Below, piece by piece: positions 52,511 through 61,716 of a DNA stretch of 64,000 nt. The stretch spans positions 895,001 to 959,000 of the forward strand of contig NZ_CP034783.1 in NCBI RefSeq assembly GCF_006094435.1, given 5' to 3'. The number at the start of each line of letters is the position of its first letter. Positions within the stretch are counted from its first letter, which is position 1. The notes beneath the pieces are model-generated. The model saw nothing but the letters and a program-made list of their open reading frames with translations, ran no database searches and had not been told where the DNA came from. Made by a program: the position numbers and the translations under genes. The stretch comes from Pseudomonas sp. MPC6. GTDB taxonomy: Bacteria > Pseudomonadota > Gammaproteobacteria > Pseudomonadales > Pseudomonadaceae.

Positions 52511-55075
52511 ATGCGTATAGATCGTTTAACCAGTAAGTTGCAGTTAGCCTTGTCCGACGCCCAATCCCTGGCCGTCGGCCTCGATCATCCGGCTATTGAG
52601 CCGGCGCATTTGATGCAAGCCATGCTTGAACAGCAGGGTGGATCGATCAAACCGCTGCTGATGCAGGTGGGCTTCGACGTCAACAGCCTGCGTAAAGCGC
52701 TGACCAAAGAGCTCGATCAGCTGCCGAAAATCCAGAACCCGACCGGCGACGTCAATATGTCGCAGGATCTGGCGCGCCTGCTCAACCAGGCCGATCGCCT
52801 GGCCCAGCAGAAGGGCGACCAGTTCATTTCCAGTGAACTGGTGCTGCTCGCCGCCATGGACGAGAACAGCAAGCTTGGCAAGTTGTTGCTCGGCCAGGGC
52901 GTGAGCAAAAAAGCCCTGGAAAACGCGATCACCAACCTGCGTGGCGGTGAGGCCGTCAATGACGCCAACCACGAGGAGTCGCGCCAGGCCCTGGACAAAT
53001 ACACCGTCGACCTGACCAGGCGCGCCGAAGAAGGCAAGCTCGATCCGGTGATCGGCCGTGACGATGAAATTCGCCGGACCATCCAGGTGCTGCAACGTCG
53101 CACCAAGAACAACCCGGTGCTGATCGGTGAACCTGGCGTGGGTAAAACCGCGATCGCAGAAGGCCTGGCCCAGCGCATCATCAACGGTGAAGTGCCCGAT
53201 GGCCTGAAAGGCAAGCGCCTGCTGTCCCTGGACATGGGGTCGCTGATTGCCGGTGCCAAATATCGCGGCGAGTTCGAGGAGCGCCTCAAATCCCTGCTCA
53301 ACGAGCTGTCGAAGCAGGAAGGGCAGATCATCCTGTTCATCGACGAGCTGCATACCATGGTCGGCGCCGGCAAGGGCGAAGGCTCGATGGATGCCGGCAA
53401 CATGCTCAAGCCGGCACTGGCTCGCGGTGAGCTGCATTGCGTCGGCGCAACCACGCTCAACGAGTACCGCCAATATATAGAGAAGGATGCCGCCCTCGAA
53501 CGGCGCTTCCAGAAAGTCCTGGTGGATGAGCCGAGCGAAGAAGACACCATCGCTATCCTGCGTGGCCTGAAAGAGCGCTACGAGGTTCACCACAAGGTGG
53601 CGATCACCGACGGCGCGATCATTGCCGCCGCCAAGCTCAGCCATCGCTACATCACCGATCGTCAGTTGCCGGACAAGGCCATCGACCTGATCGACGAAGC
53701 CGCCAGCCGCATCCGCATGGAAATCGACTCCAAGCCGGAAGTGCTGGACCGTCTGGAGCGGCGCCTGATTCAGCTGAAGGTCGAATCCCAGGCGCTGAAG
53801 AAAGAAAGCGACGACGCGGCGAAGAAACGCCTGGAAAAACTCCAGGAAGAAATCGCCCGGCTCGAACGTGAGTACTCGGACCTGGAAGAAATCTGGAATG
53901 CGGAAAAGGCCGAAGTCCAGGGCTCGGCGCAGATCCAGCAGAAAATCGAACAGTCCCGTCAGGAACTGGAAGCGGCGCGCCGCAAAGGCGACCTGAACCG
54001 CATGGCCGAGCTGCAATACGGGGTGATCCCGGACCTGGAGCGCAGCCTGCAGATGGTCGACCAGCACGGCAAAAGCGAAAACCAGTTGCTGCGCAGCAAG
54101 GTGACTGAAGAAGAGATCGCCGAAGTCGTGTCGAAGTGGACCGGCATTCCGGTGTCGAAAATGCTCGAAGGCGAGCGCGACAAGCTGATGAAGATGGAAA
54201 GCCTGTTGCACCAGCGTGTGATCGGCCAGGACGAAGCGGTGGTTGCCGTGTCCAACGCGGTACGGCGTTCGCGGGCCGGATTGTCCGACCCGAATCGCCC
54301 GAGCGGCTCGTTCATGTTCCTCGGCCCGACCGGGGTCGGTAAAACCGAGTTGTGCAAGGCGCTGGCCGAGTTCCTCTTTGATACCGAAGAGGCGATGGTG
54401 CGCATCGACATGTCCGAATTCATGGAGAAACATTCCGTGTCGCGACTGATCGGTGCGCCACCAGGCTACGTAGGCTATGAAGAAGGCGGTTACCTGACCG
54501 AGGCGGTGCGTCGCAAGCCTTATTCGGTGATCCTCCTGGACGAGGTCGAGAAGGCCCACCCGGACGTCTTCAACATCTTGCTGCAAGTGCTTGAAGATGG
54601 CCGCCTGACCGACAGCCATGGCCGCACGGTGGATTTCAAGAATACCGTGATTGTCATGACGTCCAACCTGGGGTCGGTGCAGATCCAGGAACTGGTCGGT
54701 GATCGTGAAGCGCAACGCGCGGCGGTGATGGATGCGATTTCCACGCACTTCCGGCCGGAGTTCATCAACCGGGTCGACGAAGTGGTGATCTTCGAGCCGC
54801 TGGCGCGGGATCAGATCGCAGGCATTACCGAGATCCAGTTGGGGCGTCTGCGTGCTCGTCTGACCGAACGGGAACTGAAGCTGGAACTCAGCCCGGAGGC
54901 GATGGACAAGCTGATCGCAGTCGGCTACGACCCGGTATACGGTGCACGACCGCTCAAGCGAGCGATCCAGCGCTGGATCGAGAACCCATTGGCGCAGCTG
55001 ATTCTGTCGGGACGTTTCATGCCCGGCGATACCGCCAAGGGTGTCGTGGAAAACGACGAAATCGTCTTCGCCTGA
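52511..55075 (+). CDS. clpB: Disaggregase chaperone ClpB
   Basis: A hexameric AAA+ protein of 854 residues that pulls proteins out of aggregates together with DnaK. Clp N-domain (1-145). First ATPase with [18 protein letters not shown] and [13 protein letters not shown]. The middle coiled coil (about 400-525) includes [20 protein letters not shown]. Second ATPase with [18 protein letters not shown] and [24 protein letters not shown] precedes the ATG. A sigma-32 promoter lies upstream. Confidence 0.98.
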   Translation: MRIDRLTSKLQLALSDAQSLAVGLDHPAIEPAHLMQAMLEQQGGSIKPLLMQVGFDVNSLRKALTKELDQLPKIQNPTGDVNMSQDLARLLNQADRLAQQKGDQFISSELVLLAAMDENSKLGKLLLGQGVSKKALENAITNLRGGEAVNDANHEESRQALDKYTVDLTRRAEEGKLDPVIGRDDEIRRTIQVLQRRTKNNPVLIGEPGVGKTAIAEGLAQRIINGEVPDGLKGKRLLSLDMGSLIAGAKYRGEFEERLKSLLNELSKQEGQIILFIDELHTMVGAGKGEGSMDAGNMLKPALARGELHCVGATTLNEYRQYIEKDAALERRFQKVLVDEPSEEDTIAILRGLKERYEVHHKVAITDGAIIAAAKLSHRYITDRQLPDKAIDLIDEAASRIRMEIDSKPEVLDRLERRLIQLKVESQALKKESDDAAKKRLEKLQEEIARLEREYSDLEEIWNAEKAEVQGSAQIQQKIEQSRQELEAARRKGDLNRMAELQYGVIPDLERSLQMVDQHGKSENQLLRSKVTEEEIAEVVSKWTGIPVSKMLEGERDKLMKMESLLHQRVIGQDEAVVAVSNAVRRSRAGLSDPNRPSGSFMFLGPTGVGKTELCKALAEFLFDTEEAMVRIDMSEFMEKHSVSRLIGAPPGYVGYEEGGYLTEAVRRKPYSVILLDEVEKAHPDVFNILLQVLEDGRLTDSHGRTVDFKNTVIVMTSNLGSVQIQELVGDREAQRAAVMDAISTHFRPEFINRVDEVVIFEPLARDQIAGITEIQLGRLRARLTERELKLELSPEAMDKLIAVGYDPVYGARPLKRAIQRWIENPLAQLILSGRFMPGDTAKGVVENDEIVFA

Positions 55076-55089
55076 TCCGCTGCAACTAG

Positions 55090-55189
55090 TGTAGGAGCGA
55101 GTTCGCTCGCGATGGACGTCAACGATAACGCGCGCTGTCTGGATGAGCGTGTTGTTCTGAAGTTTTTCGCGAGCAAGCTCGCTCCTGCA
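55090..55189. repeat. REPIN (CGAGC stem type) with conserved interior
   Basis: TGTAGGAGCGAGTTCGCTCG at the left (one swap) and CGAGCAAGCTCGCTCCTGCA at the right. The interior has GACGTCAACGATAACGCG as in other members. Confidence 0.88.
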
Positions 55190-55195
55190 AGATGT

Positions 55196-55218
55196 CTCGC
55201 ATCGCGAGGCCTTTTTTT
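55196..55218 (+). terminator. Probable terminator of clpB
   Basis: A short CTCGC-ATC-GCGAG hairpin followed by GCC and a T-run of seven. Confidence 0.5.
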
Positions 55219-55351
55219 CGCCAGGCTGTTGAACTCTAAGGAAAAGGCTTGTAAAGTGCGCCCCGCAGTAAGTCGCTCCGAAGGGTTTCCGCTCCCCAAG
55301 CAGGAATCCAAAATAAGTTGCAAATCATTAACTTGAAAGCAATTTAGGGGG

Positions 55352-55379
55352 TTGACAGAGGTGCTGAAGATTGTAGAAT
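55352..55379 (+). promoter_or_regulatory. Stable-RNA promoter of the tRNA cluster
   Basis: TTGACA (55352-55357) and TAGAAT (55374-55379), 16-base spacing, followed by GCGCGCC. A GC-rich discriminator is typical of stringently controlled tRNA/rRNA promoters. Confidence 0.82.
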
Positions 55380-55467
55380 AGCGCGCCTCAGACACACGAA
55401 CGCAGCGATGCGAACGAGTCGAAGAGAACGCGATAAAGCTTCAAAGTTGTAAATTGAAATATGTAGT

Positions 55468-55543
55468 TCCGTGATAGCTCAGTCGGTAGAGCAAATGACT
55501 GTTAATCATTGGGTCCCAGGTTCGAGTCCTGGTCACGGAGCCA
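55468..55543 (+). tRNA. tRNA-Asn (anticodon GTT)
   Basis: Acceptor stem TCCGTGA/TCACGGA, discriminator G, encoded CCA. Anticodon GTT at 55501-55503. TTCGAGT in the T-arm. First of the cluster. Confidence 0.96.
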
Positions 55544-55552
55544 ATTTCAAAC

Positions 55553-55629
55553 CGGGGTATAGCGCAGTCCGGTAGCGCGCCTGCTTTGGGAGCAGGATGT
55601 CAGGAGTTCGAATCCCCTTACCCCGACCA
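55553..55629 (+). tRNA. tRNA-Pro (anticodon TGG), copy 1
   Basis: Acceptor stem CGGGGTA/TACCCCG with encoded ACCA, anticodon TGG at 55587-55589 in a TTTGGGA loop. The gene starts 10 bases after tRNA-Asn. Confidence 0.96.
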
Positions 55630-55634
55630 TTTTT

Positions 55635-55710
55635 GGGTCGTTAGCTCAGTTGGTAGAGCAGTTGGCTTTTAACCAATTGGTCGTAGGTTCGAATCCCACA
55701 CGACCCACCA
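55635..55710 (+). tRNA. tRNA-Lys (anticodon TTT)
   Basis: Acceptor stem GGGTCGT/ACGACCC with encoded ACCA, anticodon TTT at 55668-55670 in loop CTTTTAA. Confidence 0.96.
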
Positions 55711-55774
55711 TTTTTGAAACCAGTTAACGCTGGGATCAGATCTTAAGATCAGAGGCCAAAAGCGCTGATCGAAG

Positions 55775-55804
55775 AAGGCGACTTGTAAAGGTCGCCTTTT
55801 TTTT
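55775..55804 (+). terminator. Terminator between tRNA-Lys and second tRNA-Pro
   Basis: AAGGCGAC/GTCGCCTT hairpin with an 8-base loop and eight or more T. It ends the Asn-Pro-Lys transcript just before the second tRNA-Pro. Confidence 0.9.
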
Positions 55805-55806
55805 AC

Positions 55807-55883
55807 CGGGGTATAGCGCAGTCCGGTAGCGCGCCTGCTTTGGGAGCAGGATGTCAGGAGTTCGAATCCCCTTACCCCGACCA
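55807..55883 (+). tRNA. tRNA-Pro (anticodon TGG), copy 2
   Basis: Identical base for base to the copy at 55553-55629, including the flanking AC before and T after. Anticodon TGG at 55841-55843. It lies behind a strong terminator and no obvious promoter of its own is visible in the 96 bases before it, so its expression may depend on read-through. Confidence 0.93.
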
Positions 55884-55887
55884 TATT

Positions 55888-55924
55888 AAAAATCCTCGTA
55901 TCGAAAGATACGGGGATTTTTTTT
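55888..55924 (+). terminator. Terminator after the second tRNA-Pro
   Basis: A long stem AATCCTCGTATC-GAAA-GATACGGGGATT ending in a T-run of eight or more. Confidence 0.9.
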
Positions 55925-56015
55925 GTCTGCTGCAAACGCAAAAAAGCCCCGGATCTTGGGAAAAGAAGCGGGGCGGGCGCTATGGAGGTGTCCGCAGGTT
56001 AGACCGAGGCGTCGG

Positions 56016-56106
56016 CATCGCGGGCAAGCCCGCTCCCACAGGTCAAGTGTCGGACCGAATTCAAAGGTCGACACATAACCTGTGGGCGCGTGGCTTGCCC
56101 GCGATG
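56016..56106. repeat. REPIN (GCGGGC variant)
   Basis: CATCGCGGGCAAGCCCGCTC at the left and GGGCGCGTGGCTTGCCCGCG at the right, with some mismatches between the arms. It is between the tRNA terminator and the ndh stop. Confidence 0.8.
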
Positions 56107-56129
56107 AGGTATTAACAGACGTCGAATAT

Positions 56130-57428
56130 TTAGTGCAGTTTGAGCCGAGGCTCAGTCCCGCGCCCGATCTTGCTGCCCAACATCAGCATCGCCGTGCGGA
56201 ACGCGCCATACAGGGCCATCTGGTGCATGCGGTACAGCGACACATAAAACATCCGTGCCAGCCAACCTTCGAGCATCACGCTGCCAGTCAGGTTGCCCAT
56301 CAAGTTACCCACAGCCGAAAAACGCGACAGCGAGATCAACGAGCCGTAGTCGGTGTACTTGTACTCGGGCAGTGCCTTGCCTTCGATCCGCAATTTCAGC
56401 GATTTGGCCAGCAACGACGCCTGCTGATGCGCAGCCTGGGCCCGTGGCGGCACGTTGCGATCGGTGCCCGGCTGCGGGCAGGCCGCGCAGTCGCCGAAGG
56501 CGAAGATGTTTTCGTCGCGGGTGGTTTGCAGGGTCGGCAGCACTTGCAATTGATTGATGCGGTTGGTCTCCAGGCCATCGATGTCCTTGAGAAAGCCCGG
56601 TGCGCGAATCCCGGCCGCCCAGACTTTCAGGCTGGCATTGATCACTTTGCCGTCGGCGGTGATCAGGCTGTCGGCGGTCACTTCGCTGACGGCGGCATTG
56701 GTCATGACATTGACCCCTAGTTTCTCCAGGGTCTTATGCACCGGCCCGCCGATCCGTTCCGGCAGCGCAGGCAGCACCCGTGGCCCGGCTTCGATCAGGG
56801 TGATGTGCATGTTTTCCGGCTTGATCCGGTCCAGGCCATAGGCCGCCAGTTCATGGGCGGCGTTGTGCAGCTCGGCGGCCAGTTCGACCCCGGTGGCACC
56901 GGCGCCGACGATGGCGACGCTGATCTGCTCGACCGTGTCGGTTTGCCCGGCGTGGGCGCGCAGGTAATGGTTGAGCAATTGCTGATGGAAGCGCTCGGCC
57001 TGCTTGCGGGTGTCGAGGAACAGGCAATGCTGCGCCGCGCCCTGGGTGCCGAAATCGTTGGTGGTGCTGCCAACGGCAATGACCAGCGAGTCGTAGCCCA
57101 GTTCCCGGGCCGGGACCAGCTCCACGCCGGCTTCGTCATAGGTCGCGGCCAGCTGGATTTTCTTCCGGGCGCGATCAAGCCCGCTCATGCGCCCCAACTG
57201 GAACCCGAAGTGGTTCCATTTTGCCTGGGCAACATAGTTGAGTTCGTCTTCGGAAGAGTTCAGGGAACCGGCCGCCACTTCGTGCAACAGCGGTTTCCAG
57301 ATGTGGGTCAGGTTCGCGTCGACCAGCATCACGCTGGCCGTGCCACGCTTGCCCAGAGTCTTACCCAGACGGGTAGCCAACTCCAGGCCGCCGGCGCCGC
57401 CGCCAACGATGACAATACGATGAGTCAT
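56130..57428 (-). CDS. ndh: NADH dehydrogenase type 2
   Basis: A 432-residue non-proton-pumping NADH:quinone oxidoreductase on the inner face of the membrane. FAD motif VIVGGGAGGLELATRLGK at the N-terminus, NADH motif VAIVGAGATGVELAAEL near residue 165, and a second FAD contact IFAFGDCAACPQPG near residue 297. The C-terminus has amphipathic segments for membrane binding. ATG 57428 is chosen (MTHRIVIVGGG); five codons upstream are possible. Matches PA4538. Confidence 0.94.
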   Translation of the reverse strand: MTHRIVIVGGGAGGLELATRLGKTLGKRGTASVMLVDANLTHIWKPLLHEVAAGSLNSSEDELNYVAQAKWNHFGFQLGRMSGLDRARKKIQLAATYDEAGVELVPARELGYDSLVIAVGSTTNDFGTQGAAQHCLFLDTRKQAERFHQQLLNHYLRAHAGQTDTVEQISVAIVGAGATGVELAAELHNAAHELAAYGLDRIKPENMHITLIEAGPRVLPALPERIGGPVHKTLEKLGVNVMTNAAVSEVTADSLITADGKVINASLKVWAAGIRAPGFLKDIDGLETNRINQLQVLPTLQTTRDENIFAFGDCAACPQPGTDRNVPPRAQAAHQQASLLAKSLKLRIEGKALPEYKYTDYGSLISLSRFSAVGNLMGNLTGSVMLEGWLARMFYVSLYRMHQMALYGAFRTAMLMLGSKIGRGTEPRLKLH

Positions 57429-57488
57429 GGGGATATCTCGCAAGGCTAAAAGAAATCGGTGCGATTACCCGAGCGAGCGCAAGGCAGC

Positions 57489-57662
57489 TCATAGCGTCAG
57501 GTAACTGATAAATCGGCTCAACAGGCCCAGGCCAATGGTCACTGCCAATACCACCACCAGGAGCATCCACGGCCGAAAAGGCCGGCGCTCGACTCGGTGC
57601 TGGGACAAGTGCAGGTACTCTTCGACATGCTTCTGGTCTTCGGGTTTCAGGCGGCTGGTCAT
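57489..57662 (-). CDS. DUF3094 family single-helix membrane protein
   Basis: A 57-residue gene: MTSRLKPEDQKHVEEYLHLS, then a basic stretch (QHRVERRPFRP) and a single membrane helix (MLLVVVLAVTIGLGLLSRFI). It is in the same direction as ndh and 60 bases upstream of it; the DUF3094 family is conserved in Pseudomonas. No role is known. Short, but the codon use and helix leave little doubt it is coding. Confidence 0.82.
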   Translation of the reverse strand: MTSRLKPEDQKHVEEYLHLSQHRVERRPFRPWMLLVVVLAVTIGLGLLSRFISYLTL

Positions 57663-57714
57663 TTTCGGGCCTCGTCAGGTAGACGTTGCTGAATGTCTGG
57701 AAGCTACAGGCGGG

Positions 57715-58242
57715 TTACCCCACGTTGAACGGAGCATAGCCGCTGTCGGGGACAGGCTCGACGCGCACCGTATCGTCCAGGCGAATGATTCCACTTTGTA
57801 ACACCCGGGCGGTGATTCCGCCATGTCCGCGCACGGCCTGAAAGGTCCCGGGGCCGAGGTTGGTTTGCAGGCGGGCACAGGGCTGACACCAGCCGGTGGT
57901 TTCGAAAATCGCCTGGCCGATCCTGAAGCGTCGGCCTTTGAGGCTGAACAGATTGATGCCGCTGACGACTATATTGCGCCGCAGGTCCTTAGGTCGCACC
58001 GGGTGGTCATCCGCGCGGCCCATCAGCGAACTGATCACCGCCAGATGTTCCCACTGAATCAGCGTCACCTGGCGCGCATTGCGTATGCCCGGGCGGGCGC
58101 GATCACCGGTCAAGCCAGCCTCGAGACGTGCTTCCACGGCATCGAGCTCGATCATTGGCGCATGACGCTCCGGTCGCACGCCGATCCAGCGAACGCGACC
58201 CTGTTGTGGCACTTCGGCGATCAACGCCTGCAATGGACTCAC
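57715..58242 (-). CDS. MOSC-domain protein
   Basis: A 175-residue MOSC protein (molybdenum cofactor sulfurase C-terminal domain) with RWIGVRPERHAPMIELDAVE, VTLIQWEHLAVISSLMG, DLRRNIVVSGINLFSLKGRR and TGWCQPCARLQTNLGPG; the Cys in GWCQPC is the likely sulfur or Moco ligand. It may handle Moco or detoxify hydroxylamines like YiiM/YcbX. The start is GTG 58242, overlapping the stop of the DUF1780 gene as GTGA. Confidence 0.9.
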   Translation of the reverse strand: MSPLQALIAEVPQQGRVRWIGVRPERHAPMIELDAVEARLEAGLTGDRARPGIRNARQVTLIQWEHLAVISSLMGRADDHPVRPKDLRRNIVVSGINLFSLKGRRFRIGQAIFETTGWCQPCARLQTNLGPGTFQAVRGHGGITARVLQSGIIRLDDTVRVEPVPDSGYAPFNVG

Positions 58243-58865
58243 AGACTGATCCCGACGTCGAACACAATGCTGCGACCCAGGTTGCTGCGCAGGAAATCCG
58301 GCGCATCCGGGTGCGCGAACAGCACCCGTGCGAAGGTCGGGCCGACCAGTGACAACGAACGCCAGCCCTGGCGCAGGTACTCGGTAGGCGGCGGGAAATG
58401 ACTGTTGAGGTCCAGCACTTCGCGCTTGAGGCTGGCGAAGGCGATGATGTCCAGCTCCCCCAGGTCCATGCCGCGTTCTTTGTAGTTATGCGCTTTTTTG
58501 CGCAAGGTCGGTGCCAGTCTCAGCAAGAACTCGTTGGCCGGAATGCGCCGGGGCTTGGCCTCGCGGCGCACCAGCTGGCTCAGGGAGAATGCGCTGCGTC
58601 GGCGTTGCAGTTCATCGCGCCACTCGTCGTTGAGGCGCCGGCCTTCGTCGAGGACGAAGAACACCTCGAAACTGGCGTCACGGAACAGCACGTCCGGCGG
58701 CTCTCCGGCCGGTGCGAACTCGTCGGCGCGGTAGGGAATGTTCAGCCCCTGCAACAGGCGCTGGCACACCCAACGCTCACGCTCCCATTTGCGGGCATTG
58801 GAGAGAAACGCGTTGGCTTGCTCGGCCGCAATGGTCAGCAGGCGTAAGTAATCTGAATCATCCAT
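58239..58865 (-). CDS. DUF1780 family protein
   Basis: A 208-residue protein: YLRLLTIAAEQANAFLSNAR, WVCQRLLQGLNIPYRADEFA, DVLFRDASFEVFFVLDEGRR, then FLLRLAPTLRKKAHNYKERG. The fold is reminiscent of small nuclease-like domains (D ... E-x-F), but this is inference. The start is ATG 58865 with a weak ribosome site; a longer frame to 58994 lacks family support. It is coupled to the MOSC gene by a 4-base overlap, as PA4535-4536-like genes. Confidence 0.85.
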   Translation of the reverse strand: MDDSDYLRLLTIAAEQANAFLSNARKWERERWVCQRLLQGLNIPYRADEFAPAGEPPDVLFRDASFEVFFVLDEGRRLNDEWRDELQRRRSAFSLSQLVRREAKPRRIPANEFLLRLAPTLRKKAHNYKERGMDLGELDIIAFASLKREVLDLNSHFPPPTEYLRQGWRSLSLVGPTFARVLFAHPDAPDFLRSNLGRSIVFDVGISL

Positions 58866-58989
58866 AAGCCCAAGCTTAGCGTTCAAATGCGATCGCAAAG
58901 AAGACAGTTTATCGCAGCGGGTCAAAAATCTGCCGAATCTGCCGCGCGTCATCCTCGCAACACCTGCATCCCGCGCCCGGTTCGGGCAT

Positions 58990-59025
58990 TGCACAAAACG
59001 GATAGTGATCTGCGCAAAGCGGATA
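58990..59025 (+). promoter_or_regulatory. XylS/BenR-type direct-repeat operator upstream of benK
   Basis: TGCACAAAACGGATA (58990-59004) matches TGCA-N6-GGNTA exactly; TGCGCAAAGCGGATA (59011-59025) has one mismatch. Start-to-start distance is 21 bases with a 6-base gap, the same arrangement as the XylS sites of the Pm promoter. A -10-like TACCCT lies at 59047-59052. Confidence 0.78.
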
Positions 59026-59090
59026 TTGGTGCGTGCCTGGCAGCTTTACCCTCGGCTTTACGGGACGTTAGCCGCGTTAACGACGCTCTT

Positions 59091-59103
59091 AAAACAACAA
59101 CAA
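59091..59103 (+). promoter_or_regulatory. Hfq/Crc catabolite-repression motif at benK
   Basis: AAAACAACAACAA contains two overlapping AANAANAA copies (59093-59100 and 59096-59103), immediately before the ribosome site GAGAC and 13 bases before the ATG. Such A-rich motifs are where Hfq/Crc blocks translation in pseudomonads. Confidence 0.65.
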
Positions 59104-59115
59104 GAGACAGATGCC

Positions 59116-60483
59116 ATGCGCAAGATCGACGTACATGAGGTGATCGACAACGCACGATTCAACCGTTTTCACTGGATGGTGCTGTTCTGGTGTGCCCTGA
59201 TCATCATCTTCGATGGTTACGATCTGGTGATCTACGGCGTCGTGCTGCCGATGCTGATGAAAGAATGGGGGCTCAGTCCCCTGCAAGCGGGCGCACTGGG
59301 CAGTTATGCACTGTTTGGAATGATGTTTGGCGCGCTGTTCTTCGGCCCGCTGTCGGACAGGATCGGCCGCAAGAAAGCCATCACGATCTGTGTGATGCTC
59401 TTCAGCGGTTTTACCGTGCTCAACGGATTTGCCCGCAACCCCACCGAGTTCGGTGTGTGCCGATTTATTGCCGGGCTTGGCATCGGCGGGGTTATGCCCA
59501 ATGTCGTGGCACTGATGAACGAGTACGCGCCGAAGAAAATCCGCAGCACGCTGGTGGCGATCATGTTCAGCGGCTACTCGGTGGGCGGCATGCTGTCGGC
59601 GGGGCTCGGTATCGTGCTGATCCCCAGTTTTGGCTGGCAGTCGGTGTTCTACGTGGCGGTGCTGCCATTGCTGCTGTTGCCGTTGATCATGTACTTCCTG
59701 CCCGAGTCGGTGGGTTTCATGCTGCGCCAGGGGCGCAATGCCGAGGCGCGCGCCATCCTGCAGCGGATTGATCCGGCTTACGTCGAGCAAGCCGGCGATC
59801 AACTGCACATGAACGACGTGAAAGGGACTGGCACTCCGGTGCTGCAATTGTTCCGCGACGGCCGGGCGCTGCGTACGCTGATGCTGTGGCTGGCGTTTTT
59901 CTGCTGCCTGCTGATGGTCTACGCCTTGAGTTCCTGGCTGCCGAAACTGATGGCCAACGCCGGTTACAGCCTGGGCTCGAGCCTGTCGTTCCTGCTGGTA
60001 CTCAACTTCGGTGCCATTTTCGGCGCGGTTGGCGGTGGTGTACTGGGTGACAAGCTCAACTTGCCGCGGGTGTTGGCGGTGTTCTTCGCCGGTGCAGCGG
60101 TTTCGATCACCTTGTTGGGGTTCAACAGCCCGATGCCGGTGTTGTACCTGCTGATCGCCATTGCTGGCGCGACCACCATCGGCTCGCAGATCCTGTTGTA
60201 CGCCTGCGCCGCGCAGTTCTACTCCATGACCATTCGCTCCACCGGTCTGGGCTGGGCATCGGGCATCGGGCGCAACGGCGCCATCGTCGGACCGCTGCTG
60301 GGCGGTGCCTTGCTCGGGATCAACCTGCCGCTGCAACTGAACTTCATGGCCTTTGCCTTGCCCGGTGCAGTGGCCGCGATCGCCATGACCGTGTTCGCCA
60401 TCAGCAGTCGGCGCAGTGCCCGGCAACCGCTACCGGGCACGCAACAAGGATCACCTGACAGGGCTGTCGGCGAGGTTTCATGA
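59116..60483 (+). CDS. benK: Aromatic acid:H+ symporter of the major facilitator superfamily (BenK/PcaK type)
   Basis: A 455-residue 12-helix MFS protein of the AAHS family. N-terminal DVHEVIDNARFNRFHWMVLF, then FDGYDLVIYGVVLPMLMKEW with the conserved Asp, and the loop 2-3 signature GPLSDRIGRKKA. Imports benzoate, 4-hydroxybenzoate or protocatechuate in relatives. ATG 59116 is preceded by GAGAC and an Hfq/Crc motif. It overlaps benE as ATGA; XylS/BenR-type sites lie upstream. The exact substrate is inferred from the partner genes. Confidence 0.86.
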   Translation: MRKIDVHEVIDNARFNRFHWMVLFWCALIIIFDGYDLVIYGVVLPMLMKEWGLSPLQAGALGSYALFGMMFGALFFGPLSDRIGRKKAITICVMLFSGFTVLNGFARNPTEFGVCRFIAGLGIGGVMPNVVALMNEYAPKKIRSTLVAIMFSGYSVGGMLSAGLGIVLIPSFGWQSVFYVAVLPLLLLPLIMYFLPESVGFMLRQGRNAEARAILQRIDPAYVEQAGDQLHMNDVKGTGTPVLQLFRDGRALRTLMLWLAFFCCLLMVYALSSWLPKLMANAGYSLGSSLSFLLVLNFGAIFGAVGGGVLGDKLNLPRVLAVFFAGAAVSITLLGFNSPMPVLYLLIAIAGATTIGSQILLYACAAQFYSMTIRSTGLGWASGIGRNGAIVGPLLGGALLGINLPLQLNFMAFALPGAVAAIAMTVFAISSRRSARQPLPGTQQGSPDRAVGEVS

Positions 60484-61700
60484 AAGCGTTATTCCACGAC
60501 TTTTCCCTGTCGGCGGCTGTCGCCGGATTTATCGCCACGGTAATTTCCTACGCCGGCCCGTTGGTGATCATCTTCCAGGCGGCCGAGACGGCGCACCTCT
60601 CGCGAGAAGTGTTGTCGTCCTGGGTCTGGGCGATTTCCATCGGCAGCGCCGTGCTCGGCATTGGTCTGAGCCTGCGTTACCGGGTACCGGTGATCATCGC
60701 GTGGTCGGCGCCGGGTTCGGCGTTGCTGGTGGCGCTGTTGCCCGGGATCTCCATGCCGGAGGCGGTGGGGGCTTACCTGGTCAGCAGCCTGATTATCTTT
60801 CTGGTCGGGATATCCGGGGCGTTTGACCGGATCATCGGCAAACTGCCCGCGGCCATTGCGGCAGCGATGCTGGCGGGGATTCTGTTCAGCTTCGGCACCG
60901 GATTGTTCGTCTCTTTGCAGGGCAAGCCGTTGCTGGTGCTGGCGATGTTCGCCACTTACCTGATCTGCAAACGGCTGATGCCGCGTTATGCGGTGTTGAT
61001 GGTGCTGCTGGTGGGGTGTTCGCTCGCCTTTGTTGGCGGTGATCTGCACCTTGAAGCGCTGGTGATCGGTTTTGCCACGCCGGTGTGGATCACCCCGACG
61101 TTCAGCCTGAGCGCGACCCTGAACATTGCCTTGCCACTGGTGATGGTGGCGTTGACCGGCCAGTTTGTTCCCGGCATGGCAGTGCTGCGCGCCAGCGGTT
61201 ACTCGACGCCGGCCGGCCCGATCATCGCCAGCAGCGCGTTGGGCACGGCGCTGTTGGCACCGTTCGGTTGTCACGGGCTGAATCTGGCGGCGATCACCGC
61301 GGCCATTTGCACCGGCCGCGAGGCCCATGAAAACCCCGGCAAACGCTATGTGGCCGGCGTCGCCGGTGGCCTGTGTTACCTGGTGCTGGGGATCTTCGGC
61401 GCCACCCTGGTTTCACTGTTTTCGGCATTCCCCAAAGAACTGATCGCCGCCCTGGCCGGGCTGGCGCTGTTCGCCGCGATTGCCGGGTCGTTGGCCGGCG
61501 CCATGGCCGTGCCGAGGGATCGCGAAGCGGCGCTGGTGACCTTTCTCACCACTGCGTCGGGTATGTCGTTGTTGGGATTGTCCGCTGCATTTTGGGGACT
61601 GATTTTCGGCATGGTCACCCACTTGCTGTTAAACGCCCGTCGTCCTGTTCCTCGTAGCGAAACCGCTGCGGCTGAAGCACTTCAACCTGTCGATCAATAA
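60480..61700 (+). CDS. benE: Benzoate/H+ symporter BenE family
   Basis: A 406-residue polytopic membrane protein of the BenE family (about 12 helices): [20 protein letters not shown], then [35 protein letters not shown], and [20 protein letters not shown]. Together with BenK it offers a second route for benzoate entry. It overlaps benK by 4 bases and precedes benF by 16 bases. No signal for a different substrate is visible. Confidence 0.9.
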   Translation: MKALFHDFSLSAAVAGFIATVISYAGPLVIIFQAAETAHLSREVLSSWVWAISIGSAVLGIGLSLRYRVPVIIAWSAPGSALLVALLPGISMPEAVGAYLVSSLIIFLVGISGAFDRIIGKLPAAIAAAMLAGILFSFGTGLFVSLQGKPLLVLAMFATYLICKRLMPRYAVLMVLLVGCSLAFVGGDLHLEALVIGFATPVWITPTFSLSATLNIALPLVMVALTGQFVPGMAVLRASGYSTPAGPIIASSALGTALLAPFGCHGLNLAAITAAICTGREAHENPGKRYVAGVAGGLCYLVLGIFGATLVSLFSAFPKELIAALAGLALFAAIAGSLAGAMAVPRDREAALVTFLTTASGMSLLGLSAAFWGLIFGMVTHLLLNARRPVPRSETAAAEALQPVDQ

Positions 61701-61706
61701 AAACAA
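61696..61706 (+). promoter_or_regulatory. Hfq/Crc-type A-rich motif at benF
   Basis: AATAAAAACAA holds two overlapping AANAANAA copies across the benE stop codon, 10 bases before the benF ribosome site region. Same type of motif as at benK. Confidence 0.55.
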
Positions 61707-61716
61707 GAGAACAACG

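Larger units (their letters stand above)
55076..55467. other. Intergenic region clpB to tRNA cluster
   Basis: It holds a REPIN (55090-55189), a weak hairpin-T-run (55196-55218), the tRNA promoter (55352-55379), and a leader of about 90 bases. The stretch 55219-55350 shows no gene. Confidence 0.7.

Noticed and set aside
52544..54748. A 734-codon open frame antisense to clpB
   Set aside because: Shadow of clpB, no motifs.
55468..55883. Possible integrated island at the tRNA cluster
   Set aside because: No integrase, no foreign genes and only 96 bases between tRNA-Lys and the second tRNA-Pro. Only a scar or plain duplication remains possible.
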